Shown here in pieces: positions 63,153-64,000 of a DNA stretch of 64,000 bases. Source of the stretch: Tetrahymena thermophila SB210 (taxonomy: Eukaryota; Ciliophora; Oligohymenophorea; Hymenostomatida; Tetrahymenidae); assembly GCF_000189635.1 (NCBI RefSeq), contig NW_002476500.1, positions 124,001 to 188,000 of the forward strand. The letters are read 5' to 3'. Made by a program: the position numbers and the translations under genes. The notes beneath the pieces are model-generated. The model was not told the DNA's origin. It was given only the letters and a program-made list of their open reading frames with translations, and did no database searches. Within the stretch, counting starts at the first letter, position 1; the number at the start of each line of letters is the position of its first letter.

Positions 63153-64000
63153 TTATAATTAATTTGCTAATGAGTTAATATAATTAATTTCAAAATATCT
63201 TCAAAGTGATTCTGAATTTATTTAATATGAATTTCTATATATTATTATGATATTGCTGATACTATATGAATATATTGATTCTATATTATAGATAACTGCT
63301 TTAGTTATGGTTAACTCTAAATACCTACTATACTAATATATTTTAAATCTTCTAAATCAAAGATACAAAAAAAAATATTACTAATTTATATTTAATTATT
63401 CCTTCAAAATTAATTATTGATTTTTGAAATATGTTAAACAGCTTTTAATAACAAAGAATGTTTATTTTCTTTTCCTTATTTACTTAGCTATTATCATTTA
63501 ATATTTATTCATGTTAAATCTTATACTTATCAGATTTCCTTGCTTGCTTGCTTGATTGCTTCTTTTATTCATCAAAGATATCTTTTAAAACTTATCTTGA
63601 AATTAAAAAACAGAAAACATAAAAAAACTAAGAAAATTATAAAAAAATGAATTCCCTCATTAATATAATTGCTAATTTATATTAAAATCTCTATTTTTTT
63701 TATATAATTTTTTAGGAAACTAATTTTTTATTTTAATGTTGCTAATATAAAAGTATCATATTATTTTAAAAATTTATGTTTTCAAAAGTTATGATCAACA
63801 ATATATTAACCAACTTACTTATATTTTTTTATCTATAAATTTTTTATAGGGTTATGCAAAAATATAATTTTAAAATTTGCATTTGCAACATTTTTGTATT
63901 GTAAAAGTAGAGACCCATATTTTTAAACAACAGTATTTAATATTATAATATCTTTTTATATTTCATACAAAAAAAAATTTTTTTAAAATCAAAAACTAGA
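63153..64000. other. AT-rich, no gene recognised
   Basis: Upstream flank of the CPBP protease gene. A (CTTG)n run lies near 63539-63558. Nothing else. Confidence 0.6.

Overview
The window reads as somatic (macronuclear-type) DNA of an oligohymenophorean ciliate, very probably a Tetrahymena. It is extremely AT-rich. Real genes use TAA and TAG as glutamine and only TGA as stop: TAA encodes the catalytic oxyanion Gln of a papain-type protease, Gln71 of an ARF GTPase and many Q residues elsewhere. Introns are short, AT-rich and GTA...TAG/AAG bounded. Translations with the standard code therefore miss or mangle most genes here; the gene models below were made by reading both strands with the ciliate code and joining exons by hand on splice dinucleotides and reading phase.

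Layout. 1-13.3 kb, mostly minus strand: an H-type lectin / cysteine-rich membrane protein running off the left edge, a small GPI-anchor-type cysteine-rich antigen, two uncharacterised proteins (381 and 420 aa) and a malectin-domain type I membrane protein with a poly-Q tail. 15-21 kb, plus strand: a two-TM GIDE-like membrane protein without a RING, a cathepsin-like cysteine protease and an ARF GTPase with highly expressed-type codon use. 22.4-25.7 kb: a GC-rich, hairpin-rich stretch that looks like a structured RNA gene, an acidic 195-aa protein and a secreted protein with three C-x5-C-x-W-x5/6-C repeats.

26.7-53.6 kb is the outstanding region: a cluster of five related leucine-rich-repeat genes, four on the minus strand (26.7-31.5, 32.5-38.9, 39.8-46.9, 47.6-50.2 kb) and one divergent on the plus strand (50.6-53.6 kb). 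Almost every exon encodes exactly one LRR and all repeat exons have the same phase, so exons can be gained or lost without breaking the frame. Introns are nearly as alike as exons, giving a tandem two-exon unit of about 430 bp. The paralogues differ in repeat number, share the same first- and last-exon signatures, and carry visible rearrangements: lost exons, a truncated copy, a minisatellite insertion, and a TA-flanked MITE whose empty site is preserved in a sister gene.

54.6-57.1 kb carries a K+-dependent type vacuolar H+-pyrophosphatase (minus), followed by a long AT-rich stretch with no recognisable gene, and at 62.4-63.2 kb a CPBP/Rce1-type intramembrane protease visible only with the ciliate code. 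Housekeeping genes (ARF, pyrophosphatase) sit next to secretory-pathway and surface genes; no operon logic is expected and none is seen.
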